From: DATKZH01 sp964475955
GTDB lineage: Bacteria; Planctomycetota; Planctomycetia; Pirellulales; Thermoguttaceae
Direction: 5' to 3'
Length of the DNA stretch: 64,000 nucleotides
Assembly: GCA_964475955.1 (NCBI GenBank)
Contig: CAYYZY010000016.1
Span: 3,703-67,702 of the forward strand
Part shown: piece by piece, positions 60,178 to 64,000 of the stretch
Layout: every line of letters starts with the position of its first letter
Position numbering within the stretch: position 1 is the first letter of the stretch
The notes under the pieces: model-generated
Database searches by the model: none
Told to the model about the DNA's origin: nothing
Seen by the model: only the letters and a program-made list of their open reading frames with translations
Program-made: the position numbers and the translations under genes

Positions 60178-60902
60178 CGTGGCCTTCTTGCTCATACATG
60201 AAGCAGTTCGGGCTTTGTTGGGGCGCAACCTGAGGGGGCGCGTGCTTCAGCGCAGCCTTGTGAGGAATCCGGCGTGGTTACGTCGACCGTTGTCGAGAGA
60301 TTCCGACGGCGCCGCACGAGGCCGTTTGTCACGCGGAATCTCGATCGAATGAGCCATGACCTTGCCCGAAACACACGCGACCACCCGGCACGGTCCGCGA
60401 AGCCGTCTGCTAAGCACATTCCATGTCGATCGCTTGCAGGGTAGACGCCTCAGCTACAGCCCCGCACACCCGGGGTGATTCCGTCCGAATCGCGAACAAC
60501 AAAGACTGTTCGAGCCGGCAACCCGGCGTGCTTGACGGCACTGTGGTGAGCGGGGCTGTGCCAAGTATGCAAAGCGAGCGGGGCAGGAAGCGTTCGTCGG
60601 CAGAACCGCCCCGCCCGCGTCAAACGAGCAAACGGTCGTCTCGGCCCTGGTAGGGGCCGCGACAGGGCTTCGACGCCCTATTCGTCGTTTCATCAGCCCT
60701 CATGGCCCGTCTCGCGTCTGGCCAAACTACGAACAACTTGCGATTCGGTTGGGCAAACCCCATGCCAAACGATGGGCCGGAGGAGAGGCAAAGACCACAA
60801 ACAACGGCCGTAAAAGGAGATAGGCGAAAAGCAGCGCTGCGCGGCACTGGCAAAGGCAAGGTCTCGCAGTCGACTGGCTGAACGGCGTTCAGAAAATGGA
60901 CG
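60178..60902. other. Gene-free stretch between receiver and NtrC-type gene
   Basis: These 725 bases contain no frame with coding character. No clear sigma-54 type -24/-12 promoter was found. The stretch may hold a small RNA, but no hairpin plus T-tract was seen. Confidence 0.55.
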
Positions 60903-62330
60903 CTAGCGCGACTGCCGATCAACGTCCACCCGGAGCCTGTGCTTCTGGATCTTGGCGTGCAGAGTCGGGCGCGGCACCCCCAGGAGCCGGGCGGCATACG
61001 CCTGATTGCCGCCAGCCCGCCGCAGGGCCTCAGCGATCAAGGACTTCTCAGCCTGCGCCATGAAATCCTGGCGGGCGTGCTCTCCGGTGTAGGTCGCCAA
61101 GTAGCGGCAAGCCAACTCGCCAAATCGCTCCTCGCCGACCTCTGTGGCTTCGCGCCGATTGGGCTCATCTTGACCCAAGAGGAGGTCGGCTGCCCGAATG
61201 GCATACCCACGAGTGAAGATCAAGGCCCGCTGGATCGAGTGCGCTAGCTGGCGGACGTTACCGGGCCAAGGAGACTTTTCGAGCAACTCCTGGGCGTCGA
61301 GGGCCATGGGCGGTTTGTCGATCTCCAATTCGCGCGCGTAGCGCTCCAGAAAGTAGTCGACCAGCCGAGGGATGTCCCCCGGTCGCTCGCGCAATGGCGG
61401 CACATGGATCGTCACCACGTTTAACCGATGGTAAAGGTCTTCCCGAAACGTCCCCTCGGCAATCGCCTTCTCGAGGTCCCGGTTGGTGGCGGCCAGTATG
61501 CGAACGTCCACGTCAACCGTTTCATTGCCGCCGAGCCGCTCAAAGCACCGCTCCTGCAGAACCCGCAGAACTTTGGCTTGTATCCCCAGCGACACGTCGC
61601 CGATTTCATCGAGAAAAATCGTACCACCACTGGCCTGCTCAAACTTACCGATCTTCCGGGCAGCAGCTCCCGTAAAGGCCCCCCGTTCGTAGCCGAAAAG
61701 CTCGCTTTCCAGAAGCGTGTCGGGGATGGCTACGCAGTTGACCGCCAACAACGGCCGGTCGGCCCGCTGGCTGTGCTGGTGGATGGCGCGCGCGACAAGC
61801 TCTTTGCCCGTTCCCGACTCACCCCGGATAAAAACGGTGGCCTCTGTGGGGGCAACCCGGCCGATGGCCATATAGACCTGTTGCATACCGGGGCTCCGAC
61901 CGATGATTGCGTCCCCAGCGAAGCTGCCAGTAACTTCGGAGTCGAACACGACCTGAGTGCGGGTCAACCGCGCGCTTTCCAATGCCTTTTCGATGGCGGC
62001 TAGCATCTCGACCGGGTCGAACGGCTTCAAGTGATAGTCGAATGCTCCCCGCTTGGTTGCCTCGATGGCCGTCTGCATCGTCCCGTGGCCGGTCATTACG
62101 ATCACCGGCAGTGTGGGCTGTTGCTGCTTGATTCGGTGCAGCGCTTCCAGGCCGTCCATCCCGACCAGGCAGACATCCATCACGACCACCTCGAACGAAC
62201 CGTCTTTGAGCCGTTCCAGGGCCGCTTCCGCCGTCCGTGCAGTAGCCACTTCGTGACCTCCGCTGCAGAGGAGGTCTTGGAAAGCGGACAACACACTTGG
62301 TTCGTCGTCCACGACGAGGATCTTGCTCAT
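60903..62330 (-). CDS. NtrC-family sigma-54 dependent response regulator
   Basis: This 475-residue protein has a receiver (about 1-120, Asp52 in VVMDVCLVGMDG), a sigma-54 AAA+ domain with RGESGTGKELVAR, the RGAFTGA loop that contacts sigma-54, FLDEIGDVS and LREDLYHRLNV-like segments, and a C-terminal Fis-type HTH (GGNQAYAARLLGVPRPTLHA). It activates sigma-54 promoters when phosphorylated. Its ATG overlaps the stop of the upstream histidine kinase (ATGA), so the two are coupled. Confidence 0.93.
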   Translation of the reverse strand: MSKILVVDDEPSVLSAFQDLLCSGGHEVATARTAEAALERLKDGSFEVVVMDVCLVGMDGLEALHRIKQQQPTLPVIVMTGHGTMQTAIEATKRGAFDYHLKPFDPVEMLAAIEKALESARLTRTQVVFDSEVTGSFAGDAIIGRSPGMQQVYMAIGRVAPTEATVFIRGESGTGKELVARAIHQHSQRADRPLLAVNCVAIPDTLLESELFGYERGAFTGAAARKIGKFEQASGGTIFLDEIGDVSLGIQAKVLRVLQERCFERLGGNETVDVDVRILAATNRDLEKAIAEGTFREDLYHRLNVVTIHVPPLRERPGDIPRLVDYFLERYARELEIDKPPMALDAQELLEKSPWPGNVRQLAHSIQRALIFTRGYAIRAADLLLGQDEPNRREATEVGEERFGELACRYLATYTGEHARQDFMAQAEKSLIAEALRRAGGNQAYAARLLGVPRPTLHAKIQKHRLRVDVDRQSR

Positions 62331-63820
62331 GTCTCTTGCACCGGGGCTGCGGGAATGAAGACGGCAAACGTCGTTCTCTGTTCGTTCGACGATTCCAGGA
62401 CAAGTCGGCCTTCATGCCGCGCCATGATTCGCGCTGCTATCGATAGGCCGAGCCCGGTCCCTTCGTCTTTCGTGCTGAAAAACGGCTCAAAGACTCGGTC
62501 GGAGACCTCTTTCGGTACTCCCGGCCCACTATCGGACACTCGCACGACCACCATCTTCCGTCCATCACGCTCCGACTCCGCCGTGGTAATCACGGTGATC
62601 TGGCCTCCCTCGCCCGTCGCCTCGGCCGCGTTGTTGAGCAGATTCAGCAGGACCTGCTTGAGCTGTTCACGGTCTGCCAGGATGGGCGGCAGGTTCGGCG
62701 AGTCCTCGCGTACGAGCTTGGTTGTGCGGTGGGCGATTCGAGGTTCTGCCAACTCCAGCGTGTTGTCCAACAGCAACGAAATCGACTCCACCGAGAGGTT
62801 CAACTCAGGCGGACGGGAAAACTCCAGAAAGTTGCGCACGATGTTCTCAAGCCGTCTGATTTCCTCGGATAGGATTCCAAACTTCCGATCCAGCGCTTCT
62901 TCGCCACCCACCTCCTTCTGGATCGACAGCAGCCACATCTTGATCGCAGTCAGCGGATTGCGTATCTCGTGCGCTACGCTGGCCGCGAGTTTTCCTACCG
63001 AGGCCAGCTTCTCCGACTCTTTCAACTCGCTACGGCTTTGGTCCAGCTTGCCCCGGGTGTCCGCCATGTCCGACATCAGGTTTCGGAGGTAGAGTCCCAC
63101 GGCGCGCAGCTCGTCGGTAGGTAGCGGTTCTCCCTCCGATCGGGTGTCCCCGACAAAACCGCGAGCTTCGGCGACCATGGCGCGGACGGGAAAGACGACC
63201 CCGCAGAAAAACAGCCAGAGCAACGCCGTTCCCAGGCCGACTGTCAAGAAGGCGGTGGCACCGACACCAAGCGAAACCCACCGGATTTGGCGGCGGGCAG
63301 CAGCTATAGCCTCGTTTACGTATCGCTGGTTGGCCGCGATGAAACTCTCGCACAATTCGTACGCCTCGTTGTAGTGAAAGGCGACGTCGTCTACCAAGAG
63401 CTTGGTGGCCGCTGCAACTTCGCCCTGATCACAAAGCTCCACTACCTCGCCGCGCGCCGCGTCGTATGCCCCATAAACCTCCTCCAACGCTGTGAGGATG
63501 TCTCGCTCCTTAGACGTGTGCGCGGTGTCGTGGGCTCGGTCAAGCCACTTGTGGAAGTTCCGCTCCCGCTTCCCCAGCTCTTCCAGCTACCTAGGATTTC
63601 TGTCGTCGAGCAGGTAGGACGAAACGAACCCCCGCTGCTCCAGAACGGCGATTTCTAATTCCTCGGCTGCGCGGACGCTGGGTAGGTTTTCGTCGACGGT
63701 CCGCTCCATCAGTTTCCCCAGTTGCCGCGACGATAGCACTGCTGCCACGCTGTCAAACACAGCCAAGACGACCACCCCCAGCACGGCCAGGGAAAGCTTC
63801 TTTTCCAGCGTCAAGCGCAT
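62327..63820 (-). pseudogene. Sensor histidine kinase interrupted by an in-frame amber codon
   Basis: The frame from ATG 63820 encodes an N-terminal helix (LAVLGVVVLAVFDSVAAVL), a four-helix extracytoplasmic region, a second helix (about 145-175) with a HAMP-like linker, and a kinase core with SVAHEIRNPLTAIK (H-box), LLNNAAEATGEGG, VSDSGPGVP and GTGLGLSIAARIM. One TAG at 63589-63587 sits after LLDDRNPR. The frame continues at once with LEELGKRERNFHKWL, so one base change (TGG to TAG) is the simplest reading. Without it the protein would be 497 residues. A shorter product from TTG 63487 lacks the first helix. Confidence 0.8.
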
Positions 63821-63849
63821 CCAACCGCCCTCCGAGTCTCTGTTTCGTT

Positions 63850-63999
63850 TCAGGCCGTGACGACCTGAAAGGACCTTGCCGGCCGCATGTCTTGCACCGG
63901 TACGTCGGGACTCTGTCGTCCCCGTCCATCAAAGCGAGTGTACGCCCGAGCACCAGCCCCGGCAAGATAGCCCGATGTCGCTCCAGAGGAGCACAGCCT
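63850..63999 (-). CDS. Possible 3' end of an upstream gene (partial)
   Basis: A 49-codon open frame enters from the right edge and ends in TGA at 63852-63850, 29 bases before the histidine kinase ATG. Its last residues read RPARSFQVVTA. No family was recognised. The close spacing is the main reason to list it. Confidence 0.3.
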   Translation of the reverse strand, partial: RLCSSGATSGYLAGAGARAYTRFDGRGRQSPDVPVQDMRPARSFQVVTA

Positions 64000-64000
64000 A

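Noticed and set aside
60178..60902. Small ORFs or sigma-54 promoter in the gap before the NtrC-type gene
   Set aside because: The frames have no coding character. The best TGGCAC-like match has the wrong spacing to its TTGC box.
63753..63965. Minus-strand frame with a CKTCG zinc-knuckle-like motif near the right edge
   Set aside because: It overlaps the start of the histidine kinase in another frame and has no other supporting sequence.

Overview
The window is GC-rich and densely coded on both strands. It looks like chromosomal DNA of a planctomycete, probably of the order Pirellulales. The support is lineage-typical content: Tat-exported Gfo/Idh/MocA oxidoreductases, a DUF1800/DUF1501 pair, a BBP7-type outer-membrane barrel, an exported sulfatase and GH92 mannosidase, futalosine-pathway menaquinone genes, an animal-type UDP-glucose dehydrogenase, and many short intergenic palindromes. 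The phylum assignment is an inference from gene content, because there is no rRNA in the window.

Layout. 1-6.7 kb: peptidase U32 (partial), ugd, nth, dcd, a secreted GH92 mannosidase and a small membrane protein. 6.9-13.6 kb: an AAA+ ATPase (minus strand), then an overlapping plus-strand unit mqnA-mqnC-ABC ATPase-ABC permease fused to a CPBP protease. 13.8-18.4 kb: a Ser/Thr kinase with a zinc-ribbon tail and two tandem Tat-exported isomerase-fold paralogues. 18.6-24.5 kb: small genes, dodecin, an FHA-GAF histidine kinase with a divergent receiver, an M28 peptidase with PDZ, and tRNA-Leu(CAG). 25-32 kb: an RND/MMPL transporter, a tiny basic ORF, a FabZ-like dehydratase, rhomboid and trmB (joined in frame by an apparent frameshift), a hypothetical gene and a cupin lipoprotein. 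32.5-42.9 kb: a PpiD/SurA-like membrane protein divergent from topA, two tandem Gfo/Idh/MocA genes, rsmG, a DsrE fragment and a membrane protein. 42.9-47.5 kb: a minus-strand group of NAD kinase, an exported protein, a FemAB-like protein, a sugar-phosphate transferase and a GNAT enzyme, suggestive of envelope or exopolysaccharide work. 47.8-58.5 kb: BBP7 barrel, an exported hypothetical protein, DUF1800/DUF1501, a HhH/HTH protein with a long leader, a PIG-L deacetylase and a sulfatase. 59-64 kb: a regulatory cluster of BON protein, CsrA, receiver, NtrC-type activator and a histidine kinase broken by an amber codon. By eye this last block is less GC-rich than the rest.

How the genes fit together. 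Housekeeping functions (DNA repair, dCTP deamination, topoisomerase, tRNA and rRNA methylation, NAD kinase, menaquinone) are mixed with a secreted polysaccharide and sulfate-ester metabolism typical of planctomycetes. Most intergenic spaces contain members of a few repeat families whose spurious translations recur in the window. No CRISPR array, IS element, prophage or rRNA operon was seen. The most interesting items are the zinc-ribbon kinase, the tandem exported isomerase-fold pair, the rhomboid/trmB frameshift, the HhH/HTH protein with a long leader, and the amber-interrupted kinase within the regulatory cluster.
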